A DNA stretch of 64,000 nt from contig CALYBJ010000009.1 of NCBI GenBank assembly GCA_944412445.1, positions 1-64,000 on the forward strand. Direction: 5' to 3'. The notes under the pieces were generated by a model, which worked only from the letters and a program-made list of their open reading frames with translations, was not told the origin of the DNA and made no database searches. Both the position numbers and the translations under genes were made by a program. Origin of the DNA: an uncultured Clostridia bacterium (GTDB lineage Bacteria > Bacillota > Clostridia > Oscillospirales > Acutalibacteraceae). This document shows, piece by piece, positions 24,689 through 33,225 of the stretch (position 1 is its first letter; each line of letters begins with the position of its first letter).

Positions 24689-25985
24689 AATTATAAACAG
24701 AAAAAAGCTTACGGCGCTGTTTTTATCTGCCGTAATGCTTATAACGGCATTATTTGCATATAATACTGTTGCATACGCCGACGATGATGAAATCGAAGAT
24801 TTAAAGGATCAGATTGCCGAGTATGAGGATAAAATCAACAGCGCTCAGGACAAAATTGACTCTCTCGCCGGCGACATCACAAAGGTAAAGGAATATATAC
24901 AGGAGCTTGACGCCCAGGTTGCCCTTTATCAGGAGCAAATTGACGCTTATCAGACCCAGATAGACGAATACAACGGTCAGATTGACTCTTATGAGGCAGA
25001 AAATCAGAAGCATGAAGAGGAAAAGGAAGCGCTTCAGGACAAAATCGACGGCTATAACGATGAAATAGACGATTTAAACATTAAAATAGACGCCAAATAC
25101 GATGAGCTTAAGGAGCTTATCCGGGACAACTACATCTCAGGCGAAACCTCAGCCGCAGAGGTTCTTCTCTGCTCCGACGACTTTTCCGATTATCTTACAA
25201 AAATTCAGTTTATAAGCAGTCTTGCGGATTATGAGCAGGGACTTGTTGACAGCATTAACGAAGACATAAATGCTATTAACGGCAAAATAGCTCAGATTGA
25301 CGAGGAAAAGGCTAAAATAGAAGCCATTCAGGCAGAAATAGACAGAAAAATCGATGAAATTCAGGTTTTAAGCACATCCGTTGAGGAAAATCAGGCGAAG
25401 GTTGTTGCGAATCAGGATAAGATTGAAGAAAAGGTTGCGGAAAACAGCAACTATCTGGCAAGCCTTAACAATCAAAGCGCCGAATACAACGCCATGATTG
25501 AAAACTATGAAGCCGAAATCGAAGCTTTCAACGAAGAAATCGAAGAATTAATCAGAGCTCAGGCGTCTTCCGGCTCCGGTATGCTTGAAAACTCCTCGGG
25601 ACTTATCTGCCCAATTCAGAATTCAGGCAGATACATAAGCTCCGGCTTTTACAGAAATTCCGACGGCTCATATCACGGGGCTCTTGATATCTGCGTATAC
25701 GGCGGCACCTACGGCGAGCCTATCGTGGCGGCTGAAAGCGGAACGGTTATAACCGCCTCATATCACTGGAGCTACGGAAACTATGTTCTCATAGACCACG
25801 GCAACGGACTTTCAACTCTTTACGCCCACTGCAGCTCCCTTGCGGTAGGTGCAGGTCAGTCCGTTTCCAAGGGACAGACTATAGCTTATGCCGGAAGCAC
25901 GGGAAATTCAACGGGTCCCCATCTTCATTTTGAAGTCCGCGTAAACGGTACAAGAGTTGACCCGTCCTCTTACATAACCGTTTAA
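24681..25985 (+). CDS. EnvC-like murein hydrolase: coiled coil plus M23 peptidase
   Basis: 434 residues. Signal peptide 1-33, then two long coiled coils (about 36-165 and 195-295, rich in QIDxY and EIDxL heptads) that would contact the FtsX loop, and a C-terminal M23 (LytM) domain at about 320-434. The zinc ligands are intact: HGALD (first His and Asp) and HLHFE (His-x-His), so unlike E. coli EnvC it should itself cut peptidoglycan, as PcsB/CwlO-type FtsEX partners do. Translationally coupled to ftsX. RBS lies inside the ftsX end. Confidence 0.93.
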   Translation: MSKIINRKKLTALFLSAVMLITALFAYNTVAYADDDEIEDLKDQIAEYEDKINSAQDKIDSLAGDITKVKEYIQELDAQVALYQEQIDAYQTQIDEYNGQIDSYEAENQKHEEEKEALQDKIDGYNDEIDDLNIKIDAKYDELKELIRDNYISGETSAAEVLLCSDDFSDYLTKIQFISSLADYEQGLVDSINEDINAINGKIAQIDEEKAKIEAIQAEIDRKIDEIQVLSTSVEENQAKVVANQDKIEEKVAENSNYLASLNNQSAEYNAMIENYEAEIEAFNEEIEELIRAQASSGSGMLENSSGLICPIQNSGRYISSGFYRNSDGSYHGALDICVYGGTYGEPIVAAESGTVITASYHWSYGNYVLIDHGNGLSTLYAHCSSLAVGAGQSVSKGQTIAYAGSTGNSTGPHLHFEVRVNGTRVDPSSYITV

Positions 25986-25999
25986 ACAGGAGTACAGCG

Positions 26000-26947
26000 A
26001 TGCACAAAAAAATTTCGGCAGGGCTTACCGTCGCGCTTATAATAGTAACACTGATAATAACCGCCATGATTACCACGGCGGTTACAATGAATGTATACAG
26101 CTCCCTTATATCGGATTTGCCCCGGCGTGAGGAAATGTACGACAAGCTTTCGGAAGCCGATGACCTTATAAGGAACAACTACCTCGGCGAAATAGAAGAG
26201 GAAAGCGTTAACGGAGGCATTATTTCCGGATATCTGGGCGCCCTTTCCCAAGGGGACAATATTTACATGACCCCGGAGGAATACGAAAGCTACAAAACCG
26301 AGAAATCGGGAATAAACCCGGAGGACGGCTCCCCGGTAAAAACAGTTTCATATCAGGAATACGGCTCCTGCGGATATATTAAAATTACAGGCTTTAATGA
26401 CAATACGCCTTCACAGTTTAAGGAAGCCTGCGATTCGGCAGCGGCAAATTCCGCCCAGGCTTTGATAATAGATGTTAGAAACACACAGAGCGAAAACATC
26501 AAAGCCGCCGCAGAAATAATAGATATTATTGTGCCTCTTGCCTCGGAGGGTACTCAGGCAATAGCCGCCGCTGAAGATAAAAACGGAAATAATATTCAGG
26601 TTTTTTCGGCGGATTCCGCAAGCATTGATTTACCGGTTTCCGTACTTGTAAACGAAAAAACCTCCGGAGCGGGCGAGCTTATCGCCTGCGACATGAGAGA
26701 CTTCGGAAAAGGCGCTGTGGTAGGACAGACTACTGCGGGCAACGGAGCATATCAGAAAATTTTTGAGCTTACCGACGGCAGCGCTGTTCTTTTAACCGTA
26801 GGAAAAATCATACCCTATACAAGCGACTGCTACGACGGCGTTGGAGTTGTCCCCGACTATACAGTCAATATGACAGGCGAAGCCTCGGAGCTTAAAAACG
26901 ACGGACAGTTTTTACAGGCTTACGCAGTTGTAACGGCTCAAAAATAA
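26000..26947 (+). CDS. S41 (C-terminal processing) protease homolog, predicted inactive
   Basis: 315 residues: membrane anchor (residues about 8-32), helical segment (LSEADDLIRNNYLGEIEEES through YMTPEEYESY), then the S41 core (YIKITGFNDNTPSQFKEACD, ALIIDVRNTQ, PVSVLVNEKTSGAGELIACD). The PDZ domain expected between these parts is absent. At the catalytic Ser position stands Gly223 (TSGAGE for SASAxE), and 25 residues later, where the Lys should be, stands Asn248 (TTAGNGAYQ for GKGxxQ). The spacing equals that of active S41 enzymes, so alignment is firm. Probably a binding pseudoprotease acting with FtsEX-M23, 14 bases after the M23 gene. Confidence 0.9.
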   Translation: MHKKISAGLTVALIIVTLIITAMITTAVTMNVYSSLISDLPRREEMYDKLSEADDLIRNNYLGEIEEESVNGGIISGYLGALSQGDNIYMTPEEYESYKTEKSGINPEDGSPVKTVSYQEYGSCGYIKITGFNDNTPSQFKEACDSAAANSAQALIIDVRNTQSENIKAAAEIIDIIVPLASEGTQAIAAAEDKNGNNIQVFSADSASIDLPVSVLVNEKTSGAGELIACDMRDFGKGAVVGQTTAGNGAYQKIFELTDGSAVLLTVGKIIPYTSDCYDGVGVVPDYTVNMTGEASELKNDGQFLQAYAVVTAQK

Positions 26948-26983
26948 TAAATAAACAAGAACGGCAAAAACGAACAATAAAAA

Positions 26984-27039
26984 AACACCCTCTTACGGCA
27001 GAACAAAATAAATGAACTGCCATAAGGGGGATATTTTTT
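26984..27039 (+). terminator. Rho-independent terminator of the ftsEX operon
   Basis: CCTCTTACGGCAG pairs with CTGCCATAAGGGGG across a 15-base loop and is followed by ATATTTTTT. The remaining gap to 27241 shows no gene. Confidence 0.85.
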
Positions 27040-27241
27040 GCCGTGAATATAATCAGCTATAGTCTGACGCTGAAAAAACAGGCGAAATATCTTGCTTAAC
27101 ACAAAAATCAATGTCTGTCATTTTCTGTATACACAGCCGTCAACTCTTATAATCATAAATTTCATAACAGGAATTAACATTATATCAGGTACTTTTTATT
27201 ATATTAAGAACCATCCTTCTCTGAACCTGCATAAAATCCGT

Positions 27242-28405
27242 TTATGGATTATCTATGTCAGAGAATATAAATGAAAAAGCTTTTTTTATAATTGACTCCT
27301 GGGACTCATCTATTTCAAGCTCTCGTACTGTTGAAGGCTTTTCTCTTTTAATGTACAGCATAAGTATTATACCGAATGAAAAACAGTTTACAATATTATT
27401 TGAATAACTACCCATAAAGGGAAGACCCAGATAAGTTGTGTCAAGAAGGAAAATGCCCAGCAGACTGTATACTGCTTGTGCCGCAAGAAACAGCGAAAGA
27501 TACAGTGATGTATATTTTGCAAAAGAACTTTGATTTGTTTTTGCCGTCATTTTAAATAAGCAGACAAAAAATGCCGCATAAACAATGAATACACCTATAA
27601 ACGCCGCATATCCGAATTTTGCTAAGATAATTACATAGTTATAATATTCCAATCTTGCAAGTGGTTCCACAACGGACTGTCCGTCCATTAAATAAGCAGT
27701 TTCACCTATAAAAGGCGTGCCTTTAAAAATATCGTCCAAAAAGATTCTCATCCAACCGAAGTTGTTTGGGTCACTCGCACCACGAGTAAGGACAACCTCT
27801 ATTCTTTGTGAAAAATAGAAGTCGTCATTATACAAAAGAGCAATAATAACCGCAGTTAAAATAACGGGAATTATAAAAGACTTCCATGTTATGCTCAATC
27901 TGCCGTCACATTTTAAAATAATGACGCTCACTGCAATTACAAGTAAAGACACTATTATATATGCAAAGGTGAACTGAAAGAAAACCAAAGACATCGGAGC
28001 TAAGATCAACCCGCGCAACGCATATTTGCTGTTTACTGATAAGCGATTATACTTGGTGGTTGTCTTTGCCAGCTGAAAAGAGATCAACGGCAATGCAGCT
28101 GCAGTGTAAACGGCAATTGGACCCAGATACAAAGCCGAACTATAATAACCTTTTGAATCGTCAGCCAACAGAATCGGGAGAAGCAATAAAACTATCACCG
28201 CAATGTATGCGATCTTCGCTATATTATAAAGATACTTTTCTTTTAAAAACAATCCAAAAACAACAGTAATCACTCCTGTCAGAACTGTTAACACAGCCCT
28301 AGATGTATCATTTACCGAGACGACTGAAACCATAACACTGACCGATAAAATGACTGCAAACAGTACTACAGAAATTACCGCAAGGAAATTTTTTCTTAAT
28401 GACAT
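27242..28405 (-). CDS. divergent SEDS-like (FtsW/RodA/SpoVE-related) membrane protein
   Basis: 387 residues, about ten spans. The best clue is the C-terminal block LFLAAQAVYSLLGIFLL, then TTYLGLPFMGSYSNNIVN and FGIILMLYIKRE, which matches the end of SEDS glycosyltransferases (TGLPLPFISYGGSS, then a last span). In the loop where SEDS enzymes carry the catalytic Asp (TDFIFAVIAEELG) this protein reads YYNYVIILAKFGY, so the Asp appears lost. No PBP gene is adjacent. It may be a non-catalytic relative. An O-antigen-ligase-type protein is the alternative. Confidence 0.6.
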   Translation of the reverse strand: MSLRKNFLAVISVVLFAVILSVSVMVSVVSVNDTSRAVLTVLTGVITVVFGLFLKEKYLYNIAKIAYIAVIVLLLLPILLADDSKGYYSSALYLGPIAVYTAAALPLISFQLAKTTTKYNRLSVNSKYALRGLILAPMSLVFFQFTFAYIIVSLLVIAVSVIILKCDGRLSITWKSFIIPVILTAVIIALLYNDDFYFSQRIEVVLTRGASDPNNFGWMRIFLDDIFKGTPFIGETAYLMDGQSVVEPLARLEYYNYVIILAKFGYAAFIGVFIVYAAFFVCLFKMTAKTNQSSFAKYTSLYLSLFLAAQAVYSLLGIFLLDTTYLGLPFMGSYSNNIVNCFSFGIILMLYIKREKPSTVRELEIDESQESIIKKAFSFIFSDIDNP

Positions 28406-28532
28406 TGTTATCTCTCCTCGTTATTAATGTTTGCTGCACGGTAATGCAATAAAACTGTCTAAAGCTTTTAATACCGTTTTCACGGATTAATTGTCCCCAA
28501 AAATATTCTAAATACATTACCGTAATAAATTA

Positions 28533-28561
28533 AGGATACGATATTTCGCAATCAATGTCAA
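28533..28561 (-). promoter_or_regulatory. SigA-type promoter of the SEDS-like gene
   Basis: Minus strand TTGACA, 17 bases, TATCCT, about 128 bases before the start codon. Confidence 0.65.
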
Positions 28562-28659
28562 GATTGTCAGAGAAATAAAACTATATTTTAACAGAATATT
28601 TGCTTTTTATTCTAAAAAGAAAAATTATTCAAAAATAAAATCACACAATTAATAAACAA

Positions 28660-28692
28660 GGGGCTGTCGCACTAAGACATCCCCATTTTTTA
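28660..28692. terminator. Rho-independent terminator hairpin
   Basis: GGGGCTGTC/GACATCCCC stem (one mismatch) followed by ATTTTTTATTT on the plus strand. On the minus strand it lies 9 bases past the anti-sigma gene, whose transcript it probably ends (tail TTGTTTATT, weaker). Confidence 0.6.
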
Positions 28693-28700
28693 TTTAACTC

Positions 28701-29405
28701 TTAATATTTTACAGCGCTGAAGTCAGGCTCTCCCTTTTCAATAATTTCCGAAAGAGCTTCAGCCAGCTTTTCTCTAATGCTTTCGCCGTCCTTTTTATCT
28801 CCTGCGTTTTCAAGATAAAACGAAGTTTCCCCTATCTTAAATGACGCATAATAAATTACCGTCACTTCTCCCCTGCTGTTAGGCATGGATTCAAAATATC
28901 CTGCCGTTACGGAAATTCCGTCCACCTGAGATTTTTTTTCACTGCCCACAATAACCGTATCCATATACATATCGTCCGTTCTCCATGCGGAGATTTTTAC
29001 ATCGTTTATTTTTCCGTCGATTCCGAATATCTCATGCTCTCCCTCTGATGAAAATCTCGCCGTTCCCTCAAAAGGCAAGCCGTTTAAAATTTTCGAGCAT
29101 TCCTCCGAAGAAAGCTCCCTTACCGACACATTGCTGTCCGCCAGGCTGAACGAGCTGAAATCGCCGCCTTTAGAGAAAACAATCTCCTCTCCGTTCTGCA
29201 GAATCACGGTTTCTCTGCCCCCGAGGGAAATCAATCCGCTTTGAAGCAGTAACGCGGCTGTTACGGTAACAGCTGCCGCAGCAGCAGCGCAAAGTATTTT
29301 CGCGGTTTTTTTTGATTTTCCGCAAGAACCGGATGGGTCGGCTTCTTCAATAAAGCTTTCATCAACATCGCCAAGAGCTTTTAAAAGCATTTTTTCATCC
29401 ATCAT
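28701..29405 (-). CDS. putative membrane anti-sigma factor
   Basis: 234 residues. N-terminal cytoplasmic part of about 35 residues (MMDEKMLLKALGDVDESFIE), one span (AKILCAAAAAAVTVTAALLL, about 35-54), then an extracytoplasmic domain with no recognised enzyme motif. The layout and the 11-base overlap with an ECF sigma gene argue that it binds that sigma and releases it on an envelope signal. AAGGAGG stands 6 bases before the first of two ATGs. The outer domain resembles DUF4367-type proteins; low certainty. Confidence 0.7.
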   Translation of the reverse strand: MMDEKMLLKALGDVDESFIEEADPSGSCGKSKKTAKILCAAAAAAVTVTAALLLQSGLISLGGRETVILQNGEEIVFSKGGDFSSFSLADSNVSVRELSSEECSKILNGLPFEGTARFSSEGEHEIFGIDGKINDVKISAWRTDDMYMDTVIVGSEKKSQVDGISVTAGYFESMPNSRGEVTVIYYASFKIGETSFYLENAGDKKDGESIREKLAEALSEIIEKGEPDFSAVKY

Positions 29406-29958
29406 TTAACGCCTCCTTTTCCAATGCCTTTTTTAAAGCTTTACGGGAGCGTGACAAGGACATTTTTACCTTGCTTTCACTTATGCCGTATTCCCTTGCT
29501 ATTTCTTTAACGGAGCTTAAATACCAGTACCGCCGCATAAAAATTTTTCTCTGTTCGGTTTTAAGTCCTGCCAGAAAATCGTTTATAACCTTTCGCAGGG
29601 GTTCGCCGTCAAAGGAGTACGCAGGATTTCCGTCCTCACCCAAAACCTGTTTAAGCTCGTCAATTACAAGAACCGTCTGTCCGCCGCCTCTTTTTTCGGC
29701 AGTCAGATATTCATATCTGTTTAAAGCGAGATTTCTCGTAAGCTTTCCCAGATAAGTTTTCAGTACGGCGGGACGGTTGGGCGGTATACTTTCCCAAGCT
29801 TTTAAATATGTATCGTTTACACACTCCTCACTGTCCTCATAACTTCCGAGAATGTTATAGGCAATAGAGTGACAATATTTGCCGTACTTGTCCGCGGCTT
29901 CGGTTACGGCTTGCTGTGAACGCTCAAAGAATAAATCGACAATGGCGCTGTCTTCCAA
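29395..29958 (-). CDS. ECF-type RNA polymerase sigma factor
   Basis: 187 residues. Sigma region 2 (YNILGSYEDSEECVNDTYLK, residues about 34-53, then AWESIPPNRPAVLKTYLGKL) and region 4 (LKTEQRKIFMRRYWYLSSVK, then EIAREYGISESKVKMSLSRS) separated by a short linker, with no region 1.1 or 3. Directs polymerase to stress or envelope promoters, normally including its own. Overlaps its anti-sigma gene. A possible self-recognised promoter lies at 29999-30029. Confidence 0.92.
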   Translation of the reverse strand: MEDSAIVDLFFERSQQAVTEAADKYGKYCHSIAYNILGSYEDSEECVNDTYLKAWESIPPNRPAVLKTYLGKLTRNLALNRYEYLTAEKRGGGQTVLVIDELKQVLGEDGNPAYSFDGEPLRKVINDFLAGLKTEQRKIFMRRYWYLSSVKEIAREYGISESKVKMSLSRSRKALKKALEKEALNDG

Positions 29959-29998
29959 AATATCATCTCCCGTATTTTATTAAAAGGCCTTTCACCTT

Positions 29999-30029
29999 AA
30001 TATACAGAAAATTTACCTGACAGGTCACA
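29999..30029 (-). promoter_or_regulatory. possible ECF-sigma promoter with short inverted repeat
   Basis: Minus strand TGTGACC, about 15 bases, CTGTATATT, 40-70 bases before the sigma gene. It includes the perfect short palindrome ACCTG-T-CAGGT. Autoregulation is the usual reason for such a site; not shown here. Confidence 0.4.
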
Positions 30030-30053
30030 AAAAATTGAAAAATTATCAAAAGG

Positions 30054-30090
30054 AAAAATTAACCGTCGTTTTGCTAAAGAAACAACGGTT
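30054..30090 (-). terminator. Rho-independent terminator of the YbaK-type gene
   Basis: AACCGTCGTTT/AAACAACGGTT stem (one wobble) read on the minus strand, followed by AATTTTT. Confidence 0.8.
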
Positions 30091-30103
30091 ATACATCGGT
30101 CAA

Positions 30104-30580
30104 TTATTTTACTATATCACCGTAAATAAGAGGCACCGCTTTTTCAAGGTCAGCCGAGGGCAGTTCTATCTGAAATCCGATTTTTCCGCCGCTGCAGTAA
30201 ATCGTGTCAAAATCCTTTGCTGTTTCATTTATAAAGGTTTTGAACTGCTTTTTCATTCCTATGGGAGAACAGCCGCCGTGTATATATCCGGTAAGGGGCA
30301 AAAGCTCCTTTGATTTCAGCATCTCCACCGACTTTTCCCCTGCCAGAGCAGCCGCCTTTTTAAGGTCAAGCTCCCCTGAGGAGGGCACCATAAAAACATA
30401 GTGATTTCCCGATTTTCCCGTTGTCACAAGAGTTTTAAAAACCTTTTCGGGGCTTTCTCCCAAAAAGGAGGCAACCTCGGTTCCGCTTAAAGCGTCGCTT
30501 TCTGTGTAGTAATGCTCCTTATATTTTATTTTCATGCTGTCAAGCTTTCTCATGGCGTTTGTCTTGCCTTTATCAGCCAT
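30104..30580 (-). CDS. ybaK: YbaK/EbsC-family Cys-tRNA(Pro) deacylase
   Basis: Hydrolyses mischarged Cys-tRNA(Pro), acting in trans to prolyl-tRNA synthetase editing. 158 residues, one YbaK domain: FKTLVTTGKSGNHYVFMVPS with the key Lys (about residue 47), LDLKKAAALAGEKSVEM, and GYIHGGCSPIGMKKQFKTFI with the Gly-x-x-Ser-Pro signature. ATG at 30580 follows AGGGAAG by 8 bases. Monocistronic. Confidence 0.93.
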   Translation of the reverse strand: MADKGKTNAMRKLDSMKIKYKEHYYTESDALSGTEVASFLGESPEKVFKTLVTTGKSGNHYVFMVPSSGELDLKKAAALAGEKSVEMLKSKELLPLTGYIHGGCSPIGMKKQFKTFINETAKDFDTIYCSGGKIGFQIELPSADLEKAVPLIYGDIVK

Positions 30581-30634
30581 CTTTATCACTTCCCTTTCTG
30601 AAACATAATATCACAGCCCGCTTTATTTTTCAAC

Positions 30635-30663
30635 TTGCCAATAAAAAACGATTGTGCTATTAT
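30635..30663 (+). promoter_or_regulatory. SigA-type promoter of the BceRS-like genes
   Basis: TTGCCA, 17 bases, TATTAT, about 30 bases before the response regulator start. Confidence 0.75.
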
Positions 30664-30691
30664 TATTATATCTGAAAAGAGGGTTGATTAT

Positions 30692-31363
30692 ATGTATAAA
30701 ATTCTGATTGCCGAAGACGACGACATTATCGCCAAGTCAATATACGACAGCCTTAAATCGTGGAATTATCAGCCGAAAACCGTTTCCGATTTTCAAAATG
30801 TCATTAAGGAATTTAAAGAATTTCAGCCTCATCTGGTGCTTATGGATATTTCCCTGCCTTTTTTCAACGGCTATCACTGGTGCGGCGAAATAAGGAAAAT
30901 TTCAAACGTTCCCGTTATTTTCATATCCTCCTTCGGGGAAAACATGAACATCGTAATGGCTGTAAACATGGGCGGCGATGATTTTATCACAAAGCCCTTT
31001 GACTTAAACGTGCTGCTGGCGAAAATTCAGGCGATGATAAGAAGAACCTACGACTTTTCGGCGGCGGTCAGCGTTATAGAAGCGTCGGGAGCCTCTCTCA
31101 ATACCGACGACGCCTGCCTTTATATAGGTCAAGCAAAAGTTGAGCTTACCAAAAACGAATACAGAATACTTGAGGTTTTAATGGGCAGCAAGGGCAAAAT
31201 TATTTCAAGAGACGCTCTTATGACAAGGCTCTGGGAGACGGACAGCTTTATTGACGACAATACGCTGACGGTAAATATTACAAGGCTCAGAAAAAAGCTT
31301 GAGGAAAACGGACTTTCCGATTTTATAAAAACAAAAAAAGGCTTAGGATATATGGTGGAATAA
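30692..31363 (+). CDS. OmpR-family response regulator, BceR-like
   Basis: 223 residues. Receiver domain 1-115 with acidic pocket EDDD (9-12), phospho-acceptor Asp52 in LVLMDISLP, and Lys in ITKPFD; winged-helix DNA-binding domain about 130-223 (TKNEYRILEVLMGSKGKIIS, then VNITRLRKKL). Start ATG follows AGAGGG. With the intramembrane-sensing kinase and ABC transporter that follow it forms a Bce-type peptide-antibiotic response module. It probably binds the palindrome at 32348-32369. Confidence 0.93.
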   Translation: MYKILIAEDDDIIAKSIYDSLKSWNYQPKTVSDFQNVIKEFKEFQPHLVLMDISLPFFNGYHWCGEIRKISNVPVIFISSFGENMNIVMAVNMGGDDFITKPFDLNVLLAKIQAMIRRTYDFSAAVSVIEASGASLNTDDACLYIGQAKVELTKNEYRILEVLMGSKGKIISRDALMTRLWETDSFIDDNTLTVNITRLRKKLEENGLSDFIKTKKGLGYMVE

Positions 31364-32344
31364 ATGACTGTTTTTAAAGAATTCTTAAAAATAAAACGCA
31401 GCTCTGTTTTGCTTTTCGCTTTATTGATGGTAATTCTCTGTGTGACAGCGTATCTTTACAGCCTGACCGCGGAGGCTGTAATTTATACCGCCGTGCTGTG
31501 GGCGGTTGCGGTCACGGCAGTTTTTACAGCCGAATTTTTAAAATTCAGGAAAAAGAGTATTCAGCTTGACAAAATCAAAAGGAATCTTCCGGCTATGCGG
31601 GAATATATGCCGGAGCCTTCGGACGCCGTTGAAAAAAGCTATAACGAAATCGCCCTAAGTCTTCTTGAGGAAAAAAACAGGGTTGAAGCAAGGGAAGCTG
31701 CCAAGTTAAAGGATTTAAACGACTACTATACCATGTGGGTTCATCAGATAAAAACGCCCATCTCCGCAATGAATCTCCTTCTTCAGCAGAAGCCCGACGG
31801 CGAAATGTCCGAACAGCTTATGAAAATCGAGCAGTATGTTGAAATGGCTCTTACATACGTGCGCTGCGGAGACGACGCCTCGGATTTTGTTATAAAAAAT
31901 ACTTCTCTTGACTGTGTAATCAAAAGCTCCGTGAGAAAATTCGCAAAATCCTTTGTAAGAAAAAAAATAAAGCTTAACTACACGGAAACGGGATTAAAGG
32001 TTCTCACCGATGAAAAATGGCTGAGCTTCGTAATAGAACAGCTCCTTTCAAACTCCTTAAAGTACACTAAGGAAGGCGCTATCTCAATTTACTCCGAAAG
32101 CGGCAGGAAGCTTATAATCGAGGACACGGGAATAGGAATTGCCGCCGAGGACTTGCCGAGAGTATGTGAAAAGGGCTACACCGGCTACAACGGCAGACAG
32201 GAAAAAAAATCCACGGGCATAGGGCTGTTTTTATCAAAAAAGGTTATGGATATGCTGGGACACAAAATGGTCATAGAGTCGGAAGCGGGAAAAGGCACAA
32301 GGGTAACAATAATTTTTTCAAATCCCCACATAAAATACGAATAA
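31364..32344 (+). CDS. intramembrane-sensing histidine kinase, BceS-like
   Basis: 326 residues. Two closely spaced spans near the N-terminus (VLLFALLMVILCVTAYLYSL and AVIYTAVLWAVAVTAVF) with almost no outside loop, the hallmark of BceS-type kinases that receive their signal from the partner ABC transporter. H-box WVHQIKTPISAMNLLL with His127, N-box EQLLSNSLKYT, G-boxes EDTGIGIAAED and STGIGLFLSKKV. Start codon directly follows the stop of the regulator gene. Confidence 0.93.
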   Translation: MTVFKEFLKIKRSSVLLFALLMVILCVTAYLYSLTAEAVIYTAVLWAVAVTAVFTAEFLKFRKKSIQLDKIKRNLPAMREYMPEPSDAVEKSYNEIALSLLEEKNRVEAREAAKLKDLNDYYTMWVHQIKTPISAMNLLLQQKPDGEMSEQLMKIEQYVEMALTYVRCGDDASDFVIKNTSLDCVIKSSVRKFAKSFVRKKIKLNYTETGLKVLTDEKWLSFVIEQLLSNSLKYTKEGAISIYSESGRKLIIEDTGIGIAAEDLPRVCEKGYTGYNGRQEKKSTGIGLFLSKKVMDMLGHKMVIESEAGKGTRVTIIFSNPHIKYE

Positions 32345-32347
32345 TCA

Positions 32348-32369
32348 AACCTTACAAATTTGTAAGGTT
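32348..32369. promoter_or_regulatory. 22-base perfect palindrome, probable BceR-type operator
   Basis: Perfect inverted repeat with half-site AACCTTACAAA. Its core is TTACA-N4-TGTAA, the published pattern for BceR-like regulators (TnACA-N4-TGTAA). It lies about 90 bases before the ABC ATPase gene, where the partner regulator is expected to bind. Confidence 0.8.
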
Positions 32370-32374
32370 AACAC

Positions 32375-32417
32375 CGGAAAATGTAAGCCAAAGTTATGGT
32401 TTGCGTTTTCCGTTTTT
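32375..32417 (+). terminator. hairpin with T run between kinase and transporter genes
   Basis: CGGAAAATGTAAGCC pairs with GGTTTGCGTTTTCCG (15 pairs, three G-U, loop of 8) and is followed by TTTTT. A TATGGT candidate -10 (32395-32400) lies within it, so a transcript starting from the operator promoter would lack the left arm and escape termination; read-through from the kinase gene would be stopped. Confidence 0.65.
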
Positions 32418-32457
32418 GATAAACTGAAAGCGTAAAAAACAAACAGGAGGAAACATT

Positions 32458-33225
32458 ATGTCATTACTTGAAGTAAACGGTGTGCAGAAAATCTACACCA
32501 CCCGTCTGGGAGGCAACAAGGTGCAGGCTCTCTCCGACGTTACGTTTTCGGTTGAACCGGGAGAATATGTGGCGATAATGGGCGAATCAGGCTCCGGAAA
32601 AACTACGCTTCTTAACATTATCGCTTCCCTTGACACACCTACAAGAGGAGAAATAAAAATCGCCGGGCAGAGTCTCGGCTCCATTAAGGAAAAGGACCTC
32701 GCAAAATACCGCAGGAACAACCTGGGCTTTGTTTTTCAGGATTTTAACCTTCTTGACACCTTTTCCGTAAAGGACAATATCTTTCTGCCCCTTGTGCTTT
32801 CGGGAATAAAGCATGAGGAAATGGAGGAAAGGCTTACGCCCATTGCCTGCCGGCTGGGAATAGACAAAATTTTAAACAAATTTCCTTATGAGATTTCGGG
32901 AGGACAAAAGCAGAGAACTGCCGCTGCCCGTGCTCTTATAACAAATCCGCAGCTAATTCTTGCCGACGAGCCTACGGGAGCTTTGGATTCAAAGGCAGCC
33001 GACGAGCTTTTGGGGCTTTTTACGGAAATAAACGACTTCGGACAGACTATTCTTATGGTAACTCACTCAGTAAAGGCGGCGTGCACCGCAAAAAGAGTTC
33101 TTTTTATAAAGGACGGCAGGGTTTTTCATCAGCTCTATAAGGGCAACCTTTCCGACGACGATATGTTCAGGAGGATTTCCGATACACTTACGGTAATTAC
33201 CACAGGCGGTGAAAGCAATGAATAA
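32458..33225 (+). CDS. BceA-like ABC transporter ATPase
   Basis: 255 residues. Walker A GESGSGKTTLLNIIAS (about 41-56), Q-loop FVFQDFNLLDT, signature ISGGQKQRTAAARALI (about 144-159), Walker B LILADEPTGALDS, H-loop VTHS. MacB/LolD-type subfamily, which energises transporters that free lipid-cycle targets from peptide antibiotics. AGGAGG stands 7 bases before the ATG. Overlaps the permease start by 8 bases. Confidence 0.94.
   Translation: MSLLEVNGVQKIYTTRLGGNKVQALSDVTFSVEPGEYVAIMGESGSGKTTLLNIIASLDTPTRGEIKIAGQSLGSIKEKDLAKYRRNNLGFVFQDFNLLDTFSVKDNIFLPLVLSGIKHEEMEERLTPIACRLGIDKILNKFPYEISGGQKQRTAAARALITNPQLILADEPTGALDSKAADELLGLFTEINDFGQTILMVTHSVKAACTAKRVLFIKDGRVFHQLYKGNLSDDDMFRRISDTLTVITTGGESNE

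Noticed and set aside
27092..27274. 60-codon plus frame after the ftsEX terminator
   Set aside because: Overlaps the end of the SEDS-like gene on the other strand and lacks start signals.
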